Positions 40,933 through 48,509 of a DNA stretch of 64,000 nt are shown here, in pieces. The stretch's first letter is position 1; each line of letters begins with the position of its first letter. A model generated the notes under the pieces. That model was given only the letters and a program-made list of their open reading frames with translations. It made no database searches and was not told the DNA's origin. The translations under genes were made by a program, and so were the position numbers. Source of the DNA: Actinomycetospora lutea (GTDB lineage Bacteria; Actinomycetota; Actinomycetes; Mycobacteriales; Pseudonocardiaceae); assembly GCF_028737205.1 (NCBI RefSeq), contig NZ_JAQZAL010000009.1, forward strand, positions 124,001 through 188,000. Direction: 5' to 3'.

Positions 40933-42426
40933 TCAGAGGGGGACGTGGGGTCGTCCGCCGGGTCTGGGGCGCTGTGCGGGGTCGATGAACCCGGGAGGGG
41001 TGAACCAGGGCCGGCCGTCGATCATGTGGATGGTCCAGTGGCCGTGGTGGATCAGCTGGTGGTGGTAGCGGCAGAGCAGGCACATGGTGTGCACCGCGGT
41101 GGCGCCGCGGTCGAGCCAGCTCTGCACGTGGTGGGCCTGGCAGCGCCGCGGGGCCCGGTCGCAGCCGGGGAACGCGCAGCCCCCGTCACGCGTGTTGAGG
41201 GCGCGGCGGATGGCGTCGGGGGCGGTGCGCTGGGCGCGACCCACGTCGAGGGGCTCGGACCGGGAGCTCAGGATCATGGGGACGATGTCGGCGTCGCAGG
41301 CCCACCGGCGCACCGTGGCCGCGTCCACCGCCAGCCCGGAATCGAGGGTGCCGTAGCCGCCCCGCCCGGCCAGCGCCGCGCACAGCCAGCGGTGATCGAT
41401 CGTGACCGTCAACAGAGCGCGGCCGGGCCGCTCGGTCCAGCCCCGTTCGGGGGCGGGGCGGCGCGGCTCGGGGATCAGCGCCAACGGCGCGTCGCCGTGG
41501 ACCTCGTCCTCGGCCTCGTCCCCGTCGTGGCGGGAGGCCTCGTTGCCGACCTCGGCCGACCCGTCGACGGCGTGATCGGGGGGCTCGTGGCTGCTCGCCT
41601 CATCGTCGTCGGTCGCGCCGTCACCTTCGCTCGGCGCGTTCGCTGCCGGCGAGCCGCCATCGCGGTCGGGCTCGTCGTGTCCTGCGCGGACGTCGGTGGC
41701 CAGACCGCGGGGGCCGCGGGCGTCCTGGACGAGGTCCTTGAACGCATCGGCGTTGCGCTTGACCATCCCGCGCTCGTCCTCGGAGCCAGCAGGCGCACTG
41801 AGGACCCCGAACACCTCGAGGACCATCTCGGCGTCCATCGGATCCCCGAGCCGCCCGGTGAACACCAGCGACCCGTCACGGCGGCGGTGCAACCGCAGCT
41901 CGTCGAAGTCGTCCTGCCCGTCGGGCGGGGCGGCGCCGTCGGGATCGTAGAGGTCGACCAGCCGCTTCGCGAGCCGGCGCAGCAGCCGCGGCGGCAGCGC
42001 CTGGGCGTGCTCGGCGAGGGTGCGCTCCACCCCGACCCACTCGTCGGGCGGGACCCGGTCGAGACGGTCCAGGTACGCCATCGTCTCCCGGATGATCTTC
42101 ACGTGGGCCGGGTCGATCACCCCCGCCGCCAGCGCCTCCCCGGTGGTGGGCAGCCGCGCGGGCAGCGGCTCACCGAGAATCGAGGACCGCGCGCACAGAT
42201 CCGCGGCCTCGGCCACCAGACGCTTCGCCTCGGCGGGGTCGAGGTTGTCCCGATCGGCCAGCAGCGACTCGGTGGAGCGGTAGCCGGTGGTCCCTGCCGT
42301 GCCGAGGTCGGTCAACGTCGCGATGGCTTCCAGTCGCGCGTGGTAGGCGCGACGCTGGGCGATCACGCACGCCGTAGCGCGGTCGAGAGCCTCACGCTCC
42401 ACCGCCCCGACCCCGCGTTCGCTCAT
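40933..42426 (-). CDS. DUF222 and HNH endonuclease domain protein (13E12 repeat family)
   Basis: 497 residues. N-terminal DUF222 region (residues 10-220), a long acidic low-complexity spacer (about 280-345, rich in Asp, Glu and His) and a C-terminal HNH nuclease with CAFPGCDRAPRRCQAHHVQSW and CLLCRYHHQLIHHG. This is the 13E12-type family of mycobacteria, often multi-copy and SOS-induced. A LexA-like box overlaps the start codon. Its target is unknown. No transposase or integrase is near, so it is not evidence of a mobile element by itself. Confidence 0.87.
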   Translation of the reverse strand: MSERGVGAVEREALDRATACVIAQRRAYHARLEAIATLTDLGTAGTTGYRSTESLLADRDNLDPAEAKRLVAEAADLCARSSILGEPLPARLPTTGEALAAGVIDPAHVKIIRETMAYLDRLDRVPPDEWVGVERTLAEHAQALPPRLLRRLAKRLVDLYDPDGAAPPDGQDDFDELRLHRRRDGSLVFTGRLGDPMDAEMVLEVFGVLSAPAGSEDERGMVKRNADAFKDLVQDARGPRGLATDVRAGHDEPDRDGGSPAANAPSEGDGATDDDEASSHEPPDHAVDGSAEVGNEASRHDGDEAEDEVHGDAPLALIPEPRRPAPERGWTERPGRALLTVTIDHRWLCAALAGRGGYGTLDSGLAVDAATVRRWACDADIVPMILSSRSEPLDVGRAQRTAPDAIRRALNTRDGGCAFPGCDRAPRRCQAHHVQSWLDRGATAVHTMCLLCRYHHQLIHHGHWTIHMIDGRPWFTPPGFIDPAQRPRPGGRPHVPL

Positions 42427-42434
42427 GTGTTCGA
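42419..42434 (-). promoter_or_regulatory. LexA (SOS)-like box overlapping the HNH start codon
   Basis: TCGCTCATGTGTTCGA has the perfect right half GTTCGA of the actinobacterial SOS box (TCGAAC-N4-GTTCGA) and matches 4 of 6 in the left half. Family members in mycobacteria are known LexA targets, which supports the call. Confidence 0.4.
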
Positions 42435-42715
42435 ATCTAGCCGACACCCCCGACAACCCCGACCCGCGAAACTGAGACCGTCTCAGAGACCGCTCGCGGC
42501 AGGAACACGCGTGCACCCACCCTCCGGCGTCGGCCCCATGACCGTGGCGCCTGACCCGTACCTGGAGCTCGGCAGCACGTCGGCACAACGAGCTGGTCCT
42601 CGTCCCGCCTGCATGCCGACCTCGCCTCCCTGGCCGCGATGGTCAGCACTCGCAGCACCGGCTCGCCGGCTCGCCGGCGCCGAGGTCGCCGACCCGGGCC
42701 CGTTCCGCGCGACGA
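42427..42715. other. 289-bp intergenic region upstream of the HNH gene
   Basis: It holds the HNH promoter region, a 15-bp palindrome and the LexA-like box. The remainder (about 42490-42715) has several open frames but no family-like protein and no convincing start, so I see no gene there. Confidence 0.5.
42472..42486. promoter_or_regulatory. 15-bp palindrome CTGAGAC-C-GTCTCAG
   Basis: Perfect 7-bp half-sites around one central base, 46 bp upstream of the HNH start. It is a candidate operator for an unidentified dimeric regulator. Confidence 0.4.
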
Positions 42716-43180
42716 TCAGCCCGCGGGGCGGTCGTCGACGCGCGCGAGCACGGCGTCGGCGATCTCCGCCCAGGTCTCGACCTGTGCCGCGTCGAGGCCG
42801 TCGAACACGAGCGACTGCACCGCCTCGACGTGCGCGGGTGCGGCCTGCTCGATCGCGGTGCGTCCCGCAGCGCCGAGGACGACGAGGGCGCCGCGGGCGT
42901 CGTCCGGGCAGTCCTGGCGCTCGACGAGGCCGCGTCGCTCCATGCGCGAGAGCTGGTGGGACAGGCGGCTCTTCTCCCACTGCAGGTGGTCGGCGAGCTC
43001 CTGGACGCGCAGGGGGCCGTCCCGCTCGCTCAGGGCCACGAGCACGTCGAAGTCGGCCAGCGACAGCCCCGAGTCGGCCTGGAGCCGCCGGTTGAGCTGG
43101 GCGTGCAGCCGCGCCTGCATGGCGAGGTGACCGCGCCACGCGCGCTGCTGGTGGTCGTCGAGCCACCGGGGGTCTGCCAT
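42716..43180 (-). CDS. MarR family transcriptional regulator
   Basis: 154 residues. Winged helix with DFDVLVALSERDGPLRVQELADHLQWEKSRLSHQLSRMERRGLVERQDCPDDARGALVVLGAAGR, the full MarR core. It is divergent from a VOC-family gene over 49 bp containing a TGACATGTCA palindrome, so it probably represses that gene and itself, responding to a phenolic or similar ligand (family knowledge). Confidence 0.88.
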   Translation of the reverse strand: MADPRWLDDHQQRAWRGHLAMQARLHAQLNRRLQADSGLSLADFDVLVALSERDGPLRVQELADHLQWEKSRLSHQLSRMERRGLVERQDCPDDARGALVVLGAAGRTAIEQAAPAHVEAVQSLVFDGLDAAQVETWAEIADAVLARVDDRPAG

Positions 43181-43192
43181 GACGCCATCATA

Positions 43193-43237
43193 GTTGACAC
43201 ATCACCCAAGGACGAGCACAGTAGATGACATGTCAAC
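43193..43237. promoter_or_regulatory. MarR-type operators between MarR and VOC genes
   Basis: The perfect palindrome TGACATGTCA (43226-43235) covers the VOC start codon, and an inverted half GTTGACA lies at 43193-43199 with its partner TGTCAAC at 43231-43237. TTGACA at 43194-43199 could also be the -35 of the VOC promoter, in which case repressor binding would block initiation. Confidence 0.5.
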
Positions 43238-43712
43238 GATCACCGAGACCCGCGACCGCATCCGCGACACCTACCTCAAGCCCCTCGGCGAGCGGCCGGC
43301 GTCGACGGCGCGCGGGCTGCACCACACGGCGCTGGTGTCGAGCGACGTCGAGCGGACCGTGCGCTTCTACCAGGACGTCCTCGGGTTCCCGCTCACCGAG
43401 CTGATCGAGAACCGCGACTACCCCGGGTCGTCGCACTTCTTCTTCGACATCGGCAACGGCAACCTCATCGCCTTCTTCGACTTCCCGGGCCTCGACGTCG
43501 GCCCGTACGCCGAGGTCCTGGGCGGGCTGCACCACCTGGCGATCAGCGTGGAGCCCGCGCGCTGGCAGGAGCTCGTCGAGCGCCTCGCGGCCGCCGGGGT
43601 CGAGCACGAGGTGCACAGCGGGGTGTCGGTGTACTTCCGCGACCCCGACGGCGCGCGCATCGAGCTCATCGCCGACCCGCTCGGCGAGATGTACGGCCAC
43701 CAGGTGCTCTGA
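43230..43712 (+). CDS. VOC (glyoxalase/dioxygenase) family protein
   Basis: 160 residues with a single VOC domain: LHHTALVSSDVERTVRFYQDVLGFPLTELIE, then GGLHHLAISV and VYFRDPDGARIELIA. The His (LHH), His (GLHHLA) and Glu (RIELI) positions fit a metal site. The family includes extradiol dioxygenases, fosfomycin-resistance enzymes and glyoxalases; the true substrate is unknown. Start ATG 43230 lies inside the palindromic operator. Control by the divergent MarR is likely. Confidence 0.8.
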   Translation: MSTITETRDRIRDTYLKPLGERPASTARGLHHTALVSSDVERTVRFYQDVLGFPLTELIENRDYPGSSHFFFDIGNGNLIAFFDFPGLDVGPYAEVLGGLHHLAISVEPARWQELVERLAAAGVEHEVHSGVSVYFRDPDGARIELIADPLGEMYGHQVL

Positions 43713-43716
43713 GGGC

Positions 43717-44625
43717 CTACCGCTCCAGCGCCGCCCGGTCCCAGGAGCCGCGGTCGGCGGCCGCCTCGTAGGTGTCCTGGAGGAAGTCGAGGAGGGTGCC
43801 CTCGGGGTCGGCGCTGGTGCGCACGGCCTCGTAGGGCAGCAGGAACTGCCCGCCCGCCTCGTAGTAGTACGCCTCCGACGGGCGCACCGGGTGCTGGGCG
43901 AACCCCGCCGGCTCCGGGTAGGCGTAGGCGTAGAACGCGCCCTCCTCGCCGCCGCCCGGCCAGAACCCGGCGCTGGACAGCTCGTGCGAGTAGCCCTCGA
44001 CCATCACCCAGTCCCCGCAGTTGGGCGCGCCACCGGGGTGCTCCGGGGCGGTCCGGCCCGAGAAGCGGGTGACGGCCATGTCGAAGCTGCCCCAGAAGAA
44101 GTGCACCGGGCTGACCTTCCCGACGAACCGCGACCGGAAGGTCGACAGCACGCGGTCGGTGGCGACGAGCTGGCCCCAGAACCGGTGCACGGCGTCGGCG
44201 TCGTAGCTCGCGTGCTCGGTGTCCTCCTCGAACGGGATCGCGCGCACGACCTCGACGGGCCGCGTGCGGATCGGGATGTCGAGGCCGAGGTCGTCGAGGG
44301 CGCGCCGGGTCTCCTCCCAGAACGCGGCGACGGGCTTGGGCTCGAGGGCCACCGTGCGCTCCTCGCCGCTGCTCACCCGCAGGCGCAGGCGGTGCTCGAC
44401 GAAGTCGAACTCGGCGTCGAACAGGCGCCGGCCCCACGGCACGGAGGACGTCGTGAGCCCGCGCGGCGAGACGTAGAGCGGGACCTGCCACCAGTGGTTG
44501 ACCATCGGCGCCGCGGCCAGCCGGAGCTTGCCGATCACCTGGGTCCACATGTGCAGCGTGTCCCGCGTGTCCTCCCAGTCGGCGACGCGCAGCGAGGGCC
44601 AGGAACCGTCCGAGGTCATGGTCAT
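43717..44625 (-). CDS. DUF5996 family protein
   Basis: 302 residues. It begins WPSLRVADWEDTRDTLHMWTQVIGKLRL and carries PMVNHWWQVPLYVSPRGLTT and HFFWGSFDMAVTRFSGR, the conserved blocks of the DUF5996 family (function unknown). Soluble, no signal peptide. ATG 44625 overlaps the peptidase stop as ATGA, so the two are coupled; ATG 44619 is an alternative. It converges on the VOC gene. Confidence 0.75.
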   Translation of the reverse strand: MTMTSDGSWPSLRVADWEDTRDTLHMWTQVIGKLRLAAAPMVNHWWQVPLYVSPRGLTTSSVPWGRRLFDAEFDFVEHRLRLRVSSGEERTVALEPKPVAAFWEETRRALDDLGLDIPIRTRPVEVVRAIPFEEDTEHASYDADAVHRFWGQLVATDRVLSTFRSRFVGKVSPVHFFWGSFDMAVTRFSGRTAPEHPGGAPNCGDWVMVEGYSHELSSAGFWPGGGEEGAFYAYAYPEPAGFAQHPVRPSEAYYYEAGGQFLLPYEAVRTSADPEGTLLDFLQDTYEAAADRGSWDRAALER

Positions 44626-46151
44626 GAACGTACGCGGTCGGCGCCGGTCGCCTCGGCGACGAAGCGGGCGATCGCCGCCGTGAACGCGCGGCGGCTCTCG
44701 GTCCAGGCGTAGAACATGTGCCCGCCCTCGAAGTGGTGCACGGTCAGGCGCTCGGCGGTGCCCGGGTCGAGGCGCATGAGGTTGCACAGGCGGTCGGTCG
44801 CGAAGTACGGCGTCTGCAGGTCGTGGCGGCCGTGGGTGATGAACGCCCGCGTGTGCGGGTTCAGCGCCATCCCGTAGCGGAAGTCGTCGGTCGCGCCGGG
44901 GATCGGCTGCAGGTACACGCCCGCGGCGTCGTTCTTCCACGCCGAGACCACCTCGACGTTGAGCAGCTTGTACTCGCGGTCGGTGTCGACGCCGATCTCC
45001 GAGCGCAGGATGCGGTTGACCCCCGCGGTGAAGACCGGGCCGATGCCGGTCAGCGTGGGATCGCCGCCGGCGAACACGTCGCGGTCGGGGAACGGGTCGG
45101 TGGTGGTCACCGTCGCGTCGTACCGGCCGACGACCCGGCCCTCGTCGCGCAGCAGCTCGCGGGTGAACTGGGCGACCCGCACCCGCCCCGCGACGCGGGT
45201 GACGAACGCCGGCGCCAGCCCGAGCAGGTCCGCGAGGCGCTGCATGACGCGCTCGCGCTCCTCGACCGGCATCGAGGCACCGCGGGTGAGGAACACGGCG
45301 TACTCGCCGGTCGCGAACTCCTCGGCCGCGCGGCGGACCTCGGCGAGCGGCGTCTCCGGCGTGGACGCCCGCGAGCGCCCGTGGTGGTGCGCGGCGAGGA
45401 CCATGGTGGGTAGCACGTCGACCCACGGGACGACGTCGTAGTCGCCACCGCCGAGCGCCCCGACGGCGAGCCCCGCGAACTCCAGCGCCGGCGAGATGAG
45501 GATCGAGCCGGTGATGCCGATGCCCGCGCTCTCCTGCAGGACCCGGGTGAGCCGTCCGACCCGGTAGCCGCCGTAGCTCTCGCCCGCGAGGAACACCGGC
45601 GAGCTCCACCGGCCGTTCTCGCTGAGCCACCGCCCGATGAACTCGGCCATGGCCGCGAGGTCGCGGTCGGTGCCGAAGTAGGCGTTCGGGTCGGCGTCCT
45701 TCGACGCCTCGCCGTCGCCGTCCTTGTCGATCATGCGGCTGAACCCCGTGCCGACCGGGTCGACGAACACGAGGTCGGTGAACGCGAGCCAGGAGTCGTC
45801 GTTGGTCACGAGCCGCGGCGGCGGGGCGGGCATCGTGCCGTCGCCGGGAACGTCGACGCGCTGCGGGCCGAGCGCGCCGACGTGCAGGTACGCCGACGAC
45901 GCGCCCGGGCCGCCGTTGAACACGAAGGTCACGGGCCGCTCCTCGCCGTCGCCCACGACGTAGGCGACGGAGAAGACCTCGGCGGTGGGCTTCTCGTCCT
46001 TGCGGAGCACGAGCCACCGCGCGGTCGCCGCGTACTCGACGCCGTTCCAGGTGCCGGTGGTCGAGGCGCCCTCGGGCGGCGCATGGGTGGTGCCGGTGCT
46101 GCTCGGTGCCGCGCCGGACGGTGCGGACGTGGCGGCGTCGCCGCTGCTCAT
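44622..46151 (-). CDS. S10 serine carboxypeptidase-like protein
   Basis: 509 residues. Peptidase S10 features: oxyanion NGGPGASS, nucleophile in FLAGESYGGYRV, Asp in THGRHDLQTPYFAT and His in HFEGGHMFYAW. There is no obvious signal peptide; the N-terminus is a flexible Ser/Thr/Ala-rich segment, so the protein may be cytoplasmic, unlike typical S10 peptidases. AGGAG stands 6 nt before ATG 46151. It is preceded by a TTGACC-type dyad promoter shared with the S9 peptidase and GPP34 genes. Confidence 0.82.
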   Translation of the reverse strand: MSSGDAATSAPSGAAPSSTGTTHAPPEGASTTGTWNGVEYAATARWLVLRKDEKPTAEVFSVAYVVGDGEERPVTFVFNGGPGASSAYLHVGALGPQRVDVPGDGTMPAPPPRLVTNDDSWLAFTDLVFVDPVGTGFSRMIDKDGDGEASKDADPNAYFGTDRDLAAMAEFIGRWLSENGRWSSPVFLAGESYGGYRVGRLTRVLQESAGIGITGSILISPALEFAGLAVGALGGGDYDVVPWVDVLPTMVLAAHHHGRSRASTPETPLAEVRRAAEEFATGEYAVFLTRGASMPVEERERVMQRLADLLGLAPAFVTRVAGRVRVAQFTRELLRDEGRVVGRYDATVTTTDPFPDRDVFAGGDPTLTGIGPVFTAGVNRILRSEIGVDTDREYKLLNVEVVSAWKNDAAGVYLQPIPGATDDFRYGMALNPHTRAFITHGRHDLQTPYFATDRLCNLMRLDPGTAERLTVHHFEGGHMFYAWTESRRAFTAAIARFVAEATGADRVRS

Positions 46152-46195
46152 GCTCACTCCTCGTGCCGGGTCCGTCGGGGTGCTCCCGGTCATCG

Positions 46196-46222
46196 AAGGC
46201 CATGCCGCCACGGCATGGTCAA
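46196..46222 (-). promoter_or_regulatory. TTGACC dyad promoter upstream of the S10 gene
   Basis: On the minus strand TTGACC (46222-46217) is followed by a dyad, CCATGCCG-TGG-CGGCATGG (46218-46200), with perfect 8-bp arms. A dyad in an over-long spacer after a TTGACC -35 box is the layout of MerR-family promoters. The element lies 66 bp before the ATG. Related copies occur at 51814 and 51870. Confidence 0.5.
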
Positions 46223-46225
46223 GAG

Positions 46226-47410
46226 CTACAGCAACCGGTCCTCCACCGGCGCGTGCGAGATCAGCTCCGGCGCGCCGTCGGTGACGATGATCTGCTCCTC
46301 GAACTTTGCGCCGACCGTCCCGCCCGGGCGGCCGGTGTAGCCCTCGACGCTGATCACCATGCCGGGCAGCAGCTCGCCGTCGTGGTGCCCGTCGACGACG
46401 ATCGCGGGGTACTCGTCCGCGGCGCCGCAGCCGTGGGCGATGAAGGGGTAGCGCAGCTGCCGGTACTCGGCGGGCAGCCGCGGACCGAGCAGCGCGCCGA
46501 GCTCGCGGAAGCTGCGCCCGGCGCGGAACTCGGGGATCGCCTCGTGCACGAACCCGTGCGCGGCGCGGTAGACCTCGCGCATCTCGCGGGTGGGTTCCGC
46601 GTCGCCGCACACGTAGCTGCGCGAGATGTCGGTGAGGTACCCGTACGGGCCGACGAGGTCGGTGTCGAAGGCGACCATCTCGCCGTCGCCGACGACCCGG
46701 TGGGTCGCCTCCTGCATCCACGGGTTGGTGCGCGGCCCGGAGCTGAGCAGGCGGGACTCGGCGTGCAGGGCACCCTGCGACACGGTCTCCTGCGCGAGGA
46801 CCGCCCACAGCTCGAGCTCGGTCATGCCGGGCTTCATGCGCTCGAGGAACCCGCGGACCGCGAGGTCGGTGAGCCGGGCGTTCTCGCGGTGGATCGCGAG
46901 CTCGGTCGCCGACTTCACCGCGCGCGCCGACTCGATCGCGGGCACCGCGTCGACCACGCGCCGACCGAGACCGGCGAGGGCGAGGAACACGACGGTCTCG
47001 GCGCGGTCGACGCCCAGCGGCGCGTCGCCGAGCCCGCGGGAGCGCAGCTCGTCGTCCACCGCGGCCATGGCCACCGTGGCGTCGCCGGCGCTGTTCGGCC
47101 CGGAGCCGAAGAACGTGAAGGCGTGCGCGGGGCGGATGTCCCCGTGGGGCCAGCGCTCGCGCGCGACGTGCATCGCCTCGGCGGACTCCCAGAGCACCGG
47201 CGCGGACTCGGCGAACACGAGCGCCCAGCGGTACGAGCAGTGCAGGTTGGCGACGAGGAAGGGGCCGTCGCAGGTCACGTAGCGGACGTTGCCCGGGTCG
47301 AAGAGCACGGCCGCGGCGATCCCGGCGTCGGCGAGCGAGGCCCGGGCGCGCGCGAGCCGTTCGGCGCCCAGCGCGGGGACATCGACCGTGAACGCCGCCA
47401 TGCCGCGCAT
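46226..47410 (-). CDS. M24-family metalloenzyme with the DddP (DMSP lyase)-type residue set
   Basis: 394 residues: N-terminal creatinase-like domain and C-terminal 'pita-bread' domain. Metal ligands are Asp249, Asp251, Asp261, His326, Glu356 and Glu371. The extra Asp of the DTD motif (normal M24 peptidases have DxG) together with Tyr321 and Asp332 reproduces the arrangement and spacing that I recall for the DMSP lyase DddP (D295, D297, D307, Y366, H371, D377, E406, E421). It is therefore either a DddP-like lyase or a related M24 hydrolase; ordinary Xaa-Pro peptidase action is less likely. ATGs at 47410 and 47401 are both possible. Divergent from a cupin gene. Confidence 0.65.
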   Translation of the reverse strand: MRGMAAFTVDVPALGAERLARARASLADAGIAAAVLFDPGNVRYVTCDGPFLVANLHCSYRWALVFAESAPVLWESAEAMHVARERWPHGDIRPAHAFTFFGSGPNSAGDATVAMAAVDDELRSRGLGDAPLGVDRAETVVFLALAGLGRRVVDAVPAIESARAVKSATELAIHRENARLTDLAVRGFLERMKPGMTELELWAVLAQETVSQGALHAESRLLSSGPRTNPWMQEATHRVVGDGEMVAFDTDLVGPYGYLTDISRSYVCGDAEPTREMREVYRAAHGFVHEAIPEFRAGRSFRELGALLGPRLPAEYRQLRYPFIAHGCGAADEYPAIVVDGHHDGELLPGMVISVEGYTGRPGGTVGAKFEEQIIVTDGAPELISHAPVEDRLL

Positions 47411-47459
47411 CGTGCGGCCGCCGACCCGTCACGTCCATCGACGGCGCGGACACACCACC

Positions 47460-47476
47460 GTGTACGCCGGGTACAC
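47460..47476. promoter_or_regulatory. inverted repeat GTGTAC-N5-GTACAC
   Basis: Perfect 6-bp arms in the 166-bp divergent region between the DddP-like gene and the cupin gene, 50 bp before the former. It is a candidate operator (TetR-like geometry) that could control both genes. Confidence 0.45.
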
Positions 47477-47576
47477 GATCAGCCCTCGGGGTCCCGTCCT
47501 GGCCGTGGCGACCGGTGGAGGCGGACCGGACGCCGAGGGGTAGAGACGGCGAGGACGGACGCCGCACGCTGGGCCC

Positions 47577-47996
47577 ATGAGCGAGACGAGCATCGAGCGC
47601 GCCGGCGAGGGCGGCTTCCCGTACCTCCTGCACGAGGGCGAGGCGCCCGTGCAGGCGCAGTGGTACTTCCGCACGCAGACGCGGCTGCCGGTCGCCGTGC
47701 ACCGCTGGGTGTTCCCGCCCGGCGCGACCGAGGGCAACCACGCCCACGGCCCCGATCACCCGCTGGACGAGCTCTACCTGCTCGTCACGGGCCGGGCGAC
47801 GATGACGCTCGGCGCGGAACGCGTCGAGATGGTGGCCGGCGACGCGCTGCTCGCCCCCGCGGGCGTCGAGCACGGCGTGCGCAACGACGGCCCGGAGCCC
47901 GCGGAGTTCGTCGTCGTGTGGGGCGAGCCCGGCGAGGGGTTCGACTGGAGCCCGTACGGCACGGGCCGCGCCGCGGAGGCCGCCGCGGAATCCTGA
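47577..47996 (+). CDS. cupin domain protein (1)
   Basis: 139 residues. One cupin barrel with motif 1 (AHGPDHPLDELYLLVTGRATMTLG: His, His, Glu) and motif 2 (GDALLAPAGVEHGVRN: His). Metal-binding small cupin of unknown reaction. It is divergent from the DddP-like gene. Several DMSP lyases (DddQ, DddW, DddL) are cupins, but the tyrosines and histidines diagnostic of those enzymes cannot be confirmed here, so no such role is claimed. Confidence 0.75.
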   Translation: MSETSIERAGEGGFPYLLHEGEAPVQAQWYFRTQTRLPVAVHRWVFPPGATEGNHAHGPDHPLDELYLLVTGRATMTLGAERVEMVAGDALLAPAGVEHGVRNDGPEPAEFVVVWGEPGEGFDWSPYGTGRAAEAAAES

Positions 47997-48010
47997 TCGC
48001 CGCACAGCAC

Positions 48011-48481
48011 TCACCTCGTCACGGGCACCGGACCCAGCAGCTCGATGCCGTGCCGTGCGGCGACCTCGAGGACGTCCTCCATGCGCGGCTCGCCGTCGGC
48101 GGTGAGGGCGTGCGCCGCGCGCGTGAAGGCCTCCATCGGCCCGGCCGGGGCGTGGACGCCGAACGCGACCGCGTCGACGTCGGCCTCGTTGCGGATGGTG
48201 TGCGGCGTCCACCCGGCGAGCGGGACCACGTCACCGAGCCCGGCGACGACGCGCTCGACGGGGTCGTCACCCACGTAGAAGGTGAGCTCGCCCGAGATCA
48301 CCGAGTAGACCTCGCTCGGCTCGTGGCGGTGCATCACCGGCGGGCCGCCGCCCGGTGGCATGCGGAGCTGCACGGCGAACAGCGCGCCGCCGGTCTGCTC
48401 GCCGCTCGCGAGGATGACGACCTCGTCGGTCCCCAGCCGCAGGCACTCGCAGGTGGCAATATCGACAGGTAGCTTGTCCAT
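48011..48481 (-). CDS. cupin domain protein (2)
   Basis: 156 residues. Cupin motif 1 is PPVMHRHEPSEVYSVISGELTFYVG and motif 2 is GDVVPLAGWTPHTIRNEADVDA. Small metal-binding cupin, function unknown. ATG 48481 faces the MarR gene at 48510 across 28 bp. Two near-identical 15-bp operators lie in and beside that gap, so MarR control is very likely. It converges on cupin 1. Confidence 0.78.
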   Translation of the reverse strand: MDKLPVDIATCECLRLGTDEVVILASGEQTGGALFAVQLRMPPGGGPPVMHRHEPSEVYSVISGELTFYVGDDPVERVVAGLGDVVPLAGWTPHTIRNEADVDAVAFGVHAPAGPMEAFTRAAHALTADGEPRMEDVLEVAARHGIELLGPVPVTR

Positions 48482-48507
48482 ATACCGAGTCAGACAGGAG
48501 ACTTGTC
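48464..48507. promoter_or_regulatory. paired MarR operators GACAGG-N4-TTGTC
   Basis: GACAGGTAGCTTGTC (48464-48478) and GACAGGAGACTTGTC (48493-48507) share GACA...TGTC dyad ends, and their centres are 29 bp apart. One overlaps the cupin start codon, the other the MarR ribosome binding site. This is the classic arrangement for an autoregulated, divergent MarR pair. Confidence 0.6.
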
Positions 48508-48509
48508 GA

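Noticed and set aside
40933-42426. HNH/DUF222 gene as sign of a mobile intron or insertion element
   Set aside because: No transposase, integrase, terminal repeats or target duplication are visible, and the family is common as a chromosomal gene.
47577-48481. The two cupins as DddQ/DddW-type DMSP lyases
   Set aside because: Only generic cupin metal motifs are visible. Diagnostic residues could not be established, so proximity to the DddP-like gene is insufficient.
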